Below are positions 1-6,412 of a stretch of DNA of 10,978 nt, piece after piece. Below the pieces are notes generated by a model. That model saw only the letters and a program-made list of their open reading frames with translations, was not told where the DNA came from and did not search any database. The translations under genes and the position numbers were made by a program. The first letter of the stretch is position 1; each line of letters begins with the position of its first letter. Source of the DNA: Rhodospirillales bacterium (GTDB taxonomy: Bacteria; Pseudomonadota; Alphaproteobacteria; SMXQ01); contig JAHEKA010000039.1 in the NCBI GenBank assembly GCA_024638585.1, positions 1 through 10,978 of the forward strand, written 5' to 3'.

Positions 1-4
1 GCCC

Positions 5-457
5 TCAAGGCGGGCCGCGCCGGCCGTCCAGGGACCATCGGTCCCGGTCCCGCAGCAGCCAGAGTGCGATGAAGGCCGCCAGCACAGGGACCCCGGCCCA
101 GAACAGCATCTTAGGCTTGTCACTGAGGTATAGCGCCCAGGGATCAAGGGTTTCGCGCCAACTCGACAATTGGGAAAAGCCGTGCATGAGAACCCCCAAA
201 CCATAAGTCCAGGTCCGCCAAAGACCGAGGATGATCAGCACCGCCAAGACGGCCTGCAAGGCTCCCAGGACCATGGACAGTTCGACATCGATGCTCAGTC
301 CATAGAACTTCTTGAAGATCCCGATGGTCCCCTTCGGAACCACGAACTTCATCACCGCCCAGACCAGCAGAAACGCACCAAGACTAATCCGCGTCAAAGC
401 GAGAGACACAGTGAGACGGCTTTCGAACGTTTCCGGCCGCGTATCCAGAATACCCAT
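5..457 (-). CDS. DoxX-like small integral membrane protein
   Basis: The product is 150 residues long with about four hydrophobic segments, near residues 19-40, 60-80, 83-98 and 117-136. This layout and length fit the DoxX/DoxD-like family of small inner-membrane proteins. Some members are linked to thiosulfate:quinone oxidoreduction, but most have no known function, so none is assigned. The ATG at 457 is chosen because AGGAGG (463-468 on the reverse strand) lies 5 nt upstream. A TTG at 565 in the same frame would add 36 residues with no membrane or signal character, and it lacks a comparable ribosome binding site. The gene lies 260 bp downstream of the bicupin gene on the same strand. Hairpins separate the two, so it probably has its own promoter, although none is convincing. 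The family call rests on topology and general sequence feel, with no diagnostic catalytic motif. Confidence 0.72.
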   Translation of the reverse strand: MGILDTRPETFESRLTVSLALTRISLGAFLLVWAVMKFVVPKGTIGIFKKFYGLSIDVELSMVLGALQAVLAVLIILGLWRTWTYGLGVLMHGFSQLSSWRETLDPWALYLSDKPKMLFWAGVPVLAAFIALWLLRDRDRWSLDGRRGPP

Positions 458-614
458 CTTCCCCTCCTGCGAGGCCCTGTTCTTCCCTATCGGGACACGG
501 ACGCCCCGAGGGCAGGACGAAAGCATATCGGCTTCAAGTGGGCGCTCCAACGCGGCCAGTTTCAAGATTTCGTGAACTCCCGCCGTACCTCCGATGATCC
601 TTATTCATAAAGAC

Positions 615-642
615 GCCGGGCCCGATCAGAACCGGGCCCGGC
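615..642 (-). terminator. Probable intrinsic terminator after the bicupin gene
   Basis: A perfect 10-bp GC-rich stem (615-624 with 633-642) encloses an 8-nt loop. Read on the minus strand it is followed by GTCTTTAT, a short T-rich stretch. It lies about 75 bp past the stop codon of the bicupin gene. It could end that transcript before the DoxX-like gene, although the T-tract is weak. Confidence 0.55.
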
Positions 643-650
643 TAAGGGTT

Positions 651-692
651 GGGGAACAGGAGCCGGCGGAGACCAACACACCCCTGTTCCCC
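651..692. repeat. Inverted repeat, 10-bp arms
   Basis: GGGGAACAGG (651-660) and CCTGTTCCCC (683-692) are perfect reverse complements separated by 22 nt. The repeat sits between the bicupin stop codon and the stronger hairpin at 615-642. It could form a second hairpin in the 3' untranslated region, or act as a bidirectional stem. No T-tract follows it on either strand. Confidence 0.5.
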
Positions 693-696
693 ACGG

Positions 697-717
697 CGGC
701 CTGATTTCGGCAGGCCG
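697..717 (-). repeat. Hairpin directly abutting the bicupin stop codon
   Basis: CGGCCTG (697-703) pairs with CAGGCCG (711-717) around a 7-nt loop. The stem begins at the base next to the TGA of the bicupin gene. It lacks a T-tract, so it is more likely an mRNA 3'-end stabilising stem than a terminator by itself. Confidence 0.4.
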
Positions 718-1860
718 TCAACTCACTTTGGACAATTCCTCGCGATTGGTTTCGAATCCGGCGTGGGAGCCCAACAAGGACACCGGTCCGGTCATATCTT
801 CCTGCCACAACAGGCAGTCATTGTTGATACAGAAGGGCATATCCTGGATCGTCAATTCGTAGACTGGACCGACATCTGCGGAATGGGCATGGATTGCCCA
901 GCCCGGCGCCGAGAACATGAAATCACCGGATTTCCAGGTGTATTCAGTCCCCTCCACCACCGAATGGCCTTCGCCGCCGAAATAGTAGTTCATCGCCGCA
1001 GAGGCATGTCGGTGCGGTCGATCGGAGATGCCCGCAGGACGATGGGTGATGGTGGCGAAGAAATTGACCGTGGTGCCGTTCGCGCGTCCGGTGACCGGAT
1101 CGTAAAGCAGATACAGACGCCGTCCTTCGTAATCCTGATCGAGACCTTCGGCGTATTTGTCGAGTTCGGCCTTAACCTTTTCCCACGGCCAATGATGGGA
1201 CACGATCTTCGCTGCCGGTGGATTGACCAGGCCTTCATAAGGCATCAACCAAGCACCCTCGTCGGTCATCTGGAACGCGCCGTACTTCGACGCATGGTCG
1301 CTGGCGATCTCATCAGCCGTCTCGGTCAGGTCGTCGTCCTGGGCGCCGTGGGCGGGGGGATATTCATCGACGTAATGGATGTTGAGCCGTTCTAGCAGCG
1401 CGCCGTTGGAATAGCGCAGGCGCACCTGAACCTCGTCGGTGTCGTTGACATATTCATGCACCCACATCGACGGTGTGGTGACCACATCGTATTGGCCGAA
1501 TCCGGTCTTCTTTCCGTTCTGCACCATGGAACCGCCGCCCTGGATGCAGAAATTCACGACGCCGGAGTTCTGCCGTACCGCTTTGGTGCGCTCACCAGGC
1601 AGCAGCACATCAAGGCTGACATCGACGCCGGGCGCCCAACTCTGCGCCTTCTCTTCAAGCGAGCGGGGATGCACGATGCGGGATCGACGGACGCCATTAT
1701 TTGGCTTCGCCAATGATGCGAGGCGATCGATTTCGGCATCAATTTCTTCCTTTGGAACGATCATCGGTTCCCAAAGGTTCAAGGAATGGTCGCCATGGGC
1801 ATGCTTCTCAGGCGCCCGGGATCCCGAATAATCGATGAATTGGGGTTTCTTGTCGGTCAT
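718..1860 (-). CDS. Bicupin protein, gentisate 1,2-dioxygenase-like
   Basis: The 380-residue product has two cupin barrels, the usual size and plan of the gentisate/salicylate/1-hydroxy-2-naphthoate dioxygenase family. These are Fe(II) enzymes that cleave aromatic rings in the cytoplasm. The first cupin spans about residues 85-150 and the second about 275-340. The second has a full-looking metal set: H283 and H285 in PHRHASAAM, a GEGHSVVEG turn (297-304), and H324/H326 after SGDFMFSAPGW. In the first cupin the place where the family normally has HxH reads A-V-R-Q (94-97), and only H135 of the late histidine remains. The iron site therefore seems to be in the C-terminal barrel, unlike well-studied members that use the N-terminal one. 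The ATG at 1860 is preceded by GGAG. There is no signal peptide. Ring cleavage of a gentisate-like substrate is plausible but unproven; another cupin oxygenase or isomerase role is possible. Confidence 0.8.
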   Translation of the reverse strand: MTDKKPQFIDYSGSRAPEKHAHGDHSLNLWEPMIVPKEEIDAEIDRLASLAKPNNGVRRSRIVHPRSLEEKAQSWAPGVDVSLDVLLPGERTKAVRQNSGVVNFCIQGGGSMVQNGKKTGFGQYDVVTTPSMWVHEYVNDTDEVQVRLRYSNGALLERLNIHYVDEYPPAHGAQDDDLTETADEIASDHASKYGAFQMTDEGAWLMPYEGLVNPPAAKIVSHHWPWEKVKAELDKYAEGLDQDYEGRRLYLLYDPVTGRANGTTVNFFATITHRPAGISDRPHRHASAAMNYYFGGEGHSVVEGTEYTWKSGDFMFSAPGWAIHAHSADVGPVYELTIQDMPFCINNDCLLWQEDMTGPVSLLGSHAGFETNREELSKVS

Positions 1861-1935
1861 GGTCGTCTCCGCGTTTCCGTAGCCACCGTCAAAGCCCGCG
1901 CGGGCCTCAACCGATTAGAGATAGTACCTATTTCC

Positions 1936-1951
1936 TTAGAAAGCTTACTAA
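1936..1951. promoter_or_regulatory. Operator-like 16-bp palindrome
   Basis: TTAGAAAGCTTACTAA is a palindrome with one mismatched pair (the A/A at positions 5 and 12). It lies in an AT-rich patch of otherwise GC-rich DNA and covers the transcription start predicted from the promoter at 1953-1981. A repressor bound here would block transcription of the bicupin gene. MarR-type regulators of aromatic degradation bind sites of this size and symmetry, but no regulator gene is in the window and the identity of the protein is unknown. Confidence 0.4.
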
Positions 1952-1952
1952 T

Positions 1953-1981
1953 AAATTAAGTTCGTATTCTAAGTATGTCAA
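1953..1981 (-). promoter_or_regulatory. Sigma70-type promoter for the bicupin gene
   Basis: On the minus strand a perfect -35 hexamer TTGACA (1981-1976) is followed after 17 bp by TAATTT (1958-1953), which matches the -10 consensus at four of six positions. Transcription would start near 1946, giving a leader of about 85 nt before the ATG at 1860. The surrounding 60 bp are markedly AT-rich compared with flanking DNA. Confidence 0.6.
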
Positions 1982-2046
1982 CAGAATTTTGCGGCCCCCC
2001 CTGGCGCTTCCGGCACTTCGCCAGACCGTGGCAGCGCAGGGCCCCT

Positions 2047-3135
2047 CTAGGCACGGGCCGCGGGGTCGCGCGGAGGATCGGGACGGGGCGGGTCCGCCGA
2101 ATTCTGCGGTCGGCTGTTGCAGAGGATCGCGCGCAAGACGATCGGTGCCATCAAGGTGGTCACCACCGCCATCACCACTAGGCTGGAAAAGATCGGTGCG
2201 CCCCCTCCCCCGCTGGGCGCTGGCCCATCGGCGATGATGCCGGCTTGCACAGCGACCGAAAGCACCACCAGCTCGACCGCGCCCCGTGAACTCATGCCAA
2301 CCCCAACCGCGGTCGCATTGCGCGCTGATAGGCCGATCATCCGAGCCGGCAATCCGGCACCGATCAGCTTTCCGAGGAAGGCCAGCAAGATCAACGCTAC
2401 CAAGAAGACCGGCGCACCGGCGATCGAACTGAAATCAATTCGGGCGCCTATCGAGGCAAAAAATACGGGCCCTAAAACCCCCGCCGTGACGCCGCCGATA
2501 ATCAGTTTGGACCCGGCATAGGCGCGCAAACCCACGCGATCGGGCTCAAAGAACAGCCCCGCCATGAATGCGCCCATGATCCAATGCATCCCGAGAAGCT
2601 CGGCCAACAACCCGTAGGCCAGCGCCACCGCGGTCAAGACGCTGAATTCCACAGAGGTCGCCTGCAGCGTTCTCAGGCCCCGGCTGACCTTTGGATAGAT
2701 GTGGACCCCCAGGCCCACCGTGATCGCGAAGAACAGGACGATCTTGCCCAACATGAGCGCCAGGGCGCCGGCGCCGGGAATGACGCCGGCGGTGCCGAGA
2801 CCGGTAAGCACCGCCAGCAGCAGCAGGCCGATCACATCATCGAACAATGCGGCGCCGATGATGACGCGCCCGACGGGGGCGCGCAGTAACCCGAGTTCGG
2901 ACAGGATCCGAATCGAGGCTGGAATCGCTGTGATCGCCATCGCAATGCCGATCAGGAGGGCCTGCAAAGACCGCGTGCCCCCCGGCGGCAAGAATACGAG
3001 GCCCAGGGCCACCCCGAAGCCCAAGGGCACGATCACCCCGCCGAGCGCCACCAGAAACCGCCCCACGGTATGTTCGGCGATCTCGCTGGGTTTAAGCTCG
3101 ATCCCCGCCAGCAGCATCAGGGAAAAGATTCCCAC
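2047..3135 (-). CDS. CPA2-type cation/proton antiporter, 5'-truncated reading frame
   Basis: The product is a polytopic inner-membrane protein of the CPA2 monovalent cation:proton antiporter family (NapA/KefB-like). Key signs are the TM4-type stretch AITAIPASIRILSELG (67-82), the paired aspartates in ALFDDVIG (D99, D100) that bind ion and proton in electrogenic members, a lysine in LGKLIGAG (K256) matching the conserved lysine of the NapA core, and SSRGAVELV (282-290). The tail after about residue 340 is proline/arginine-rich and hydrophilic. The frame opens at a GTG (3135) inside what should be the third helix, with no ribosome binding site. The first two helices are encoded in the same frame upstream (3175-3336) but are cut off by TAA at 3172-3174. 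The gene is therefore probably a recent pseudogene, an assembly error, or one with stop readthrough. If intact it would be about 429 residues, normal for the family. It follows the hydrolase gene by 33 bp. Confidence 0.75.
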   Translation of the reverse strand: MGIFSLMLLAGIELKPSEIAEHTVGRFLVALGGVIVPLGFGVALGLVFLPPGGTRSLQALLIGIAMAITAIPASIRILSELGLLRAPVGRVIIGAALFDDVIGLLLLAVLTGLGTAGVIPGAGALALMLGKIVLFFAITVGLGVHIYPKVSRGLRTLQATSVEFSVLTAVALAYGLLAELLGMHWIMGAFMAGLFFEPDRVGLRAYAGSKLIIGGVTAGVLGPVFFASIGARIDFSSIAGAPVFLVALILLAFLGKLIGAGLPARMIGLSARNATAVGVGMSSRGAVELVVLSVAVQAGIIADGPAPSGGGGAPIFSSLVVMAVVTTLMAPIVLRAILCNSRPQNSADPPRPDPPRDPAARA

Positions 3136-3171
3136 TTCAGCCGCTGCGTAGAAGGCGTCACTGCGTATGAG

Positions 3172-3336
3172 TTAAGGGAAGAACGGCACCGACGGCCCCA
3201 AGACCGATGCCAGGGCGGCCAGCAGGACGCCCGCGGCGAGCTCGCCGATCGCCGCCGACTGGCCGATGCGGACTGCACCTTCGCCGCAGGCCCGGCTCAA
3301 CACGAGTATCAGAAGCAACTGGGCAAAGATCACCAA
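3172..3336 (-). pseudogene. 5' remnant of the CPA2 antiporter (first two helices), ended by in-frame TAA
   Basis: Read in the same frame as the antiporter below it, this stretch gives 54 codons with two hydrophobic helices. The first starts LLVIFAQLLLILVLSR; the second, GELAAGVLLAALASVLGPSVP, is the typical TM2 of CPA2 antiporters. A TAA (3174-3172) follows PFFP, and the frame then continues LIRSDAFYAAAEVGIF into the antiporter. Only one base change (for example CAA to TAA) is needed to join the two. No ATG is present. TTG at 3336 is the likeliest start, with AGGGGA (3346-3351) 9 nt upstream; GTG at 3333 is an alternative. The in-frame TAG just upstream (3370-3372) is the stop of the hydrolase gene. 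Confidence 0.7.
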
Positions 3337-3369
3337 AAGCTGATTGTCCCCTCTTCCCGGTCTGCTCCT

Positions 3370-4746
3370 CTAGGCGACGAAAAAACCCCCACGGACGGCC
3401 GTATCGAACAATTGGGCCGCCACCGGGGCCATGCCCAGCGGCAGGTTGGCACCATCTGGCTCGGTATAAAGGTGGCTGGAGGCGTCGACGATGACCATGC
3501 GCGTCTTAGGCCGGGGATCGAGCGAAGCGAGCTGCGGCAACACGACCTCGTTGAACACTTCCTCCGAATTATCGCGGCTGTAGCAAGAATTGACGAACAA
3601 TACCGGCGGCACCGGACGGGCATTGGGGCCTCGCAGGTAGCGACCGTAGTCCAAGAAGCGTTCGACCAGGGCGGCGGACTCGGCTTTTGACAGCTTGAGC
3701 CGACGCGCCGCGGCCTGCGCCGCTTTGGTCAAGGACCCTCTGATGTTATGGGTAATCAGGAACTCAGCTTTGAATTGGGGCCGCAAACGCTCCGTCTGCC
3801 AGCTCTCCAGAACATCCTCCATGAGGGCCGGCAGCCGCATCAGCGCCTGTGGTCCCTCCTTGCCGAGCGCTTCCGGTCCGGCGTAGCGCGCACGGTCGCG
3901 CCAGGTGCGGAGGTAAAGATCGGTGAAGGGGTCTTCAAGCCCGTCCTTACCAACCGCCCCCTTGTCGAACCCCTTGATCTTGCCGAGCGAACCCGACCAG
4001 GCGTGCTTGAGCCGGTTGATCTCGCCGATCGGCGCCGTTTCAACCTCGGTCTGGCCCGCCATGTTGGGGAGCCGCTGGCTTAGGATCGCGGTGAAGGCCC
4101 CGCCGGTGGAATGGCCGTGAGCATAGACCGAGTATTCGCCTTCGGGGAAATGACGGCGGCATGCGGCCAGCATGCCGTCTTCGAATGCGGCGGGCCAGGC
4201 CGCCATGCGGTGATAGAACATCGTGCCCCGCTTGGCCCGCGCCAAGGTCCGAGTGCCATAGCGGTCGCGCAGGGAGGTCTCATGCACCAACCGGTACTGG
4301 TCCGGGGTGATCACCTCGCCGCGCTTCCAGATTGGCATCCGCGCGGTGCCGTCGGCGGAAATGGTGTCGCCCGGCCAATCCCGGGACCGATGGGGGAAAT
4401 AGAGCCTGCCGGGAAAAGTCATGGAAACGACGCGATAGCCGAACCGCTCGGCAAGCAGAAGGGCGAGGGGCTCCACCGACTTGAAATCCCCGTTGCCGCC
4501 ATGGAGCAGAAAGAAACCGGCCTTTTTCCCATCCGCACCCCGGGTCACCCTGCCGCTGGCCGGTTCATAGACCATCACACCGATGTCCCATTCGAGGCCG
4601 AGTGTCTTGATGCGAAAAATGTCCTCCTTCCGCGCGATCGGGCGCTTGGCCTTGCCGAGAAGCGCGCGGGACATCCTAACGGCGCTTTGACGGCTCACCC
4701 TGCGTGGCAGGGCTGTATTTGATCTCGGTTTGGATTGTTGAGCCAT
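3370..4746 (-). CDS. Alpha/beta-hydrolase fold protein of unknown substrate
   Basis: The 458-residue product has the marks of a serine alpha/beta hydrolase. These are an oxyanion-hole HGG at residues 82-84 after the strand AGFFLL, a nucleophile elbow GHSTG with Ser213 at 211-215, a possible acid at D392 or E395 in SRDNSEEVF, and a late histidine H425 in DASSHLYTEP. About 170 residues between the nucleophile and the acid region form a large lid or cap, longer than in simple esterases. There is no signal peptide. The first 40 residues are rich in arginine and lysine. The substrate cannot be told; ester, lactone or amide hydrolysis is possible. The ATG at 4746 has GGGAG about 10 nt upstream. The gene leads an apparent two-gene unit with the antiporter and diverges from the receptor genes across a 200-bp spacer, in which no promoter is convincing on this strand. 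Confidence 0.7.
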   Translation of the reverse strand: MAQQSKPRSNTALPRRVSRQSAVRMSRALLGKAKRPIARKEDIFRIKTLGLEWDIGVMVYEPASGRVTRGADGKKAGFFLLHGGNGDFKSVEPLALLLAERFGYRVVSMTFPGRLYFPHRSRDWPGDTISADGTARMPIWKRGEVITPDQYRLVHETSLRDRYGTRTLARAKRGTMFYHRMAAWPAAFEDGMLAACRRHFPEGEYSVYAHGHSTGGAFTAILSQRLPNMAGQTEVETAPIGEINRLKHAWSGSLGKIKGFDKGAVGKDGLEDPFTDLYLRTWRDRARYAGPEALGKEGPQALMRLPALMEDVLESWQTERLRPQFKAEFLITHNIRGSLTKAAQAAARRLKLSKAESAALVERFLDYGRYLRGPNARPVPPVLFVNSCYSRDNSEEVFNEVVLPQLASLDPRPKTRMVIVDASSHLYTEPDGANLPLGMAPVAAQLFDTAVRGGFFVA

Positions 4747-4880
4747 GGTCCGCTGACTCCCTGTTTGCCCATTCCTGCCGCCGCAATGGCCAGGCGCGAT
4801 GCAACCGGTGCGCCCGGTGCTTGTATATCAGATCGCACGCCTCAAAATAGGATGCTTAAAGGGGTCCACCAATGTTAGCT

Positions 4881-4886
4881 TAAAAT
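4881..4886 (+). promoter_or_regulatory. Possible -10 element for receptor gene 1
   Basis: TAAAAT (five of six matches to the -10 consensus) lies about 60 bp upstream of receptor gene 1 in the divergent spacer 4747-4946. No good -35 hexamer sits at the right distance, so activation by a regulator or a chance match are both possible. The rest of the 200-bp spacer shows nothing else I can support. Confidence 0.25.
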
Positions 4887-4946
4887 CGTGTTCTGAGAAG
4901 CTGAGGGCACCAAGCGGCTCCGGCAAAACGACAGGGAGATGACCAT

Positions 4947-6218
4947 ATGCGAAATCCGACCTTCACCACATTACCGGCGATTGGCGCCGCAGCGATCCTG
5001 TCCTTTGCCGGCCCTGCGGCCGCTGCCGAGCCCGACTTCAGAGGCAAGACCATGTCCATTATCGTGGGATCGGGCCCGGGTGGCGGCTACGATACCTACA
5101 GTCGGACCCTCGCCCGGCATTGGGGGCAATACGTTCCCGGCAAACCCCGGTTCATCGTCAAGAACATGCCCGGCGCCGGCAGCGTGCGCGCCGCCAATTA
5201 CGTTTACAACGTCGCCAAGCAGGACGGCACCGTGATCGGCGGCATTCAACGCAACATCCCGTTCCTCCCGATTTTCGGCCAGAAAGGTCCGCAGTACGAC
5301 CCCGTCAAGATCAACTGGCTCGGAAGCCTGAACTCGGAAGTCGGCGTTTTCGCGGTCTACAATAAGAACACCAAGGTCCGGACGTTCCAGGACATCCTGA
5401 AAACCGAGGTCATATTCGGCGGTTCGGGACCCAACGATACGGAGATTTTCCCTGCACTCGCCAATAATACTTTGGGAACCAAAATCAGAATCATCACCGG
5501 ATATCCCGGCTCCACTCATACCGAGCTGGCGATGCGCCGCGGCGAGGTTCAAGGATACACATCCTCATTTTCCTCGCTGACCGCGCGCAATCCCAACTGG
5601 AAAACAGACTTCACGTTCCTCGTCCAGAATGCCCTGAAGCCCCACCCTAAGGAACTCAAGGGCATCCCATTGATCATCGATTACGTTAAGGATCCGGAGC
5701 ACAAAACGATCTGGCGCCTGATGCTCACCCAGAAGGTGATGGGCCGCCCCTATATGATCGGCCCCAAGGTTCCCCCAGATACCATCAAGGTCCTGCGCGC
5801 CTCCTTCAAGGCGGTGGCCATGGATGCTGGGTTCCGGGCCGACGCCTCGAAGCAGAAGCGAGATGTCGTGTTCGTGTCCGGAGAAGAAATTCAGAAGATG
5901 ATCGTCGAGGTCGCTGCCGCTCCCAAGGCGATCATCGCCAAGATGGATGAATACACCCGGTACAAAGGCAAGAAGAAAAAGGTCAAGATCGCACTGGCCA
6001 AGCACACGGGCAAGGTCACGGCGACCAAGCGGGGCGGCCGGCGGATTTCCATCTCTCACAAGGGCAAGGACGTGACCGCAAAGGTGTCGGGCTCACGCAC
6101 CAAGGTCACCATCAACGGCAAGAAGGCCAAGCGCAAGGCGGTCAAGGTCGGCATGACTTGCACTTTCACCTACCCCGGCCCCGGCCAAGAGGCGAAGCAA
6201 ATCGACTGTAAGGGATGA
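4947..6218 (+). CDS. TctC/Bug-like solute receptor 1 with basic C-terminal module
   Basis: The protein has 423 residues. A signal peptide (about 1-27, ending PAAAA before EPDF) is followed by a core (30-345) related to the tripartite tricarboxylate transporter receptors (Bug/TctC). These are periplasmic binding proteins for carboxylates and similar small anions. Family marks are GPGGGYDTYSR (43-53), MPGAGSVRAANY (74-85), QDGTVIGG (92-99), GSGPNDTE (159-166) and MGRPY (265-269). It ends with the 72-residue basic module (352-423) carrying C405 and C421, the only cysteines in the mature protein. Canonical members are about 320 residues and lack this tail. It is the most divergent core of the four: the loop that reads QSWSSFK in the others reads SSFSSLT, and the mature start lacks IADFYKGKR. 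Its tail, by contrast, is almost identical to that of gene 4. AGGGAG lies about 9 nt before the ATG. The ligand is unknown. Confidence 0.82.
   Translation: MRNPTFTTLPAIGAAAILSFAGPAAAAEPDFRGKTMSIIVGSGPGGGYDTYSRTLARHWGQYVPGKPRFIVKNMPGAGSVRAANYVYNVAKQDGTVIGGIQRNIPFLPIFGQKGPQYDPVKINWLGSLNSEVGVFAVYNKNTKVRTFQDILKTEVIFGGSGPNDTEIFPALANNTLGTKIRIITGYPGSTHTELAMRRGEVQGYTSSFSSLTARNPNWKTDFTFLVQNALKPHPKELKGIPLIIDYVKDPEHKTIWRLMLTQKVMGRPYMIGPKVPPDTIKVLRASFKAVAMDAGFRADASKQKRDVVFVSGEEIQKMIVEVAAAPKAIIAKMDEYTRYKGKKKKVKIALAKHTGKVTATKRGGRRISISHKGKDVTAKVSGSRTKVTINGKKAKRKAVKVGMTCTFTYPGPGQEAKQIDCKG
6000..6215 (+). repeat. Shared 3' module, copy 1 (72 codons)
   Basis: This is the coding repeat for the basic C-terminal module of receptor 1. 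It runs from KHTGKVTATKRGGRR to the final DCKG, with 19 Lys/Arg, 3 Asp/Glu and two Cys. The alternating hydrophobic pattern suggests a small beta-barrel. Bases 6009-6126 are identical to 10532-10649 in gene 4, and 6096-6156 are identical to 7598-7658 in gene 2. Confidence 0.85.
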
Positions 6219-6250
6219 CTTGACACGCATAATCTTGGCCCCAACCACCA

Positions 6251-6279
6251 TGGGCGCCACTGATCGTCGGGGGCGCCCA
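6251..6279 (+). other. Hairpin after receptor gene 1, no T-tract
   Basis: TGGGCGCC (6251-6258) pairs with GGCGCCCA (6272-6279) around a 13-nt loop, 32 bp past the stop of receptor gene 1. Its position matches the terminators after genes 2-4, but it is followed by CCTGCG and an A-run instead of T residues. It may stabilise the mRNA end or attenuate transcription rather than terminate it. The remaining spacer up to 6412 has a weak inverted repeat (TTCCCAA 6292-6298, TTGGGAA 6319-6325) and a poor promoter match (TTGACG 6356-6361 with ACAAAT 6379-6384). Confidence 0.45.
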
Positions 6280-6412
6280 CCTGCGAAAAAATTCCCAATT
6301 CCCGGTCAGCGCCGGACGTTGGGAACAGGTCGCCTCCAGGCAGCCTACGCCATGGTTGACGCCATATGACGACCATGGACAAATCGTACCACTAGCAACA
6401 TGGAGTGACATC

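Noticed and set aside
458..565. Longer DoxX-like protein starting at TTG 565
   Set aside because: The extra 36 residues are not hydrophobic or signal-like, and the internal ATG at 457 has a near-consensus ribosome binding site.
649..1395. Long plus-strand open frame opposite the bicupin gene
   Set aside because: It is antisense to a clear cupin gene, has no family features and no ribosome binding site; GC-rich codons create such shadows.
2001..2024. CTGGCG/CGCCAG inverted repeat after the antiporter gene as a terminator
   Set aside because: The stem is only 6 bp with a 12-nt loop, and no T-tract follows on the minus strand.
4111..4722. 203-codon plus-strand frame opposite the hydrolase gene
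   Set aside because: It is antisense to a gene with recognisable catalytic motifs and its own product shows no domain or signal.
6000..6215. Basic tail as a ribosomal or DNA-binding domain
   Set aside because: It is attached to exported receptors and has two invariant cysteines, so a cytoplasmic nucleic-acid role is unlikely.
6356..6412. Upstream ATG start for receptor gene 2
   Set aside because: It would place 19 polar residues before the signal peptide; the ATG at 6413 has GGAG at the right distance.
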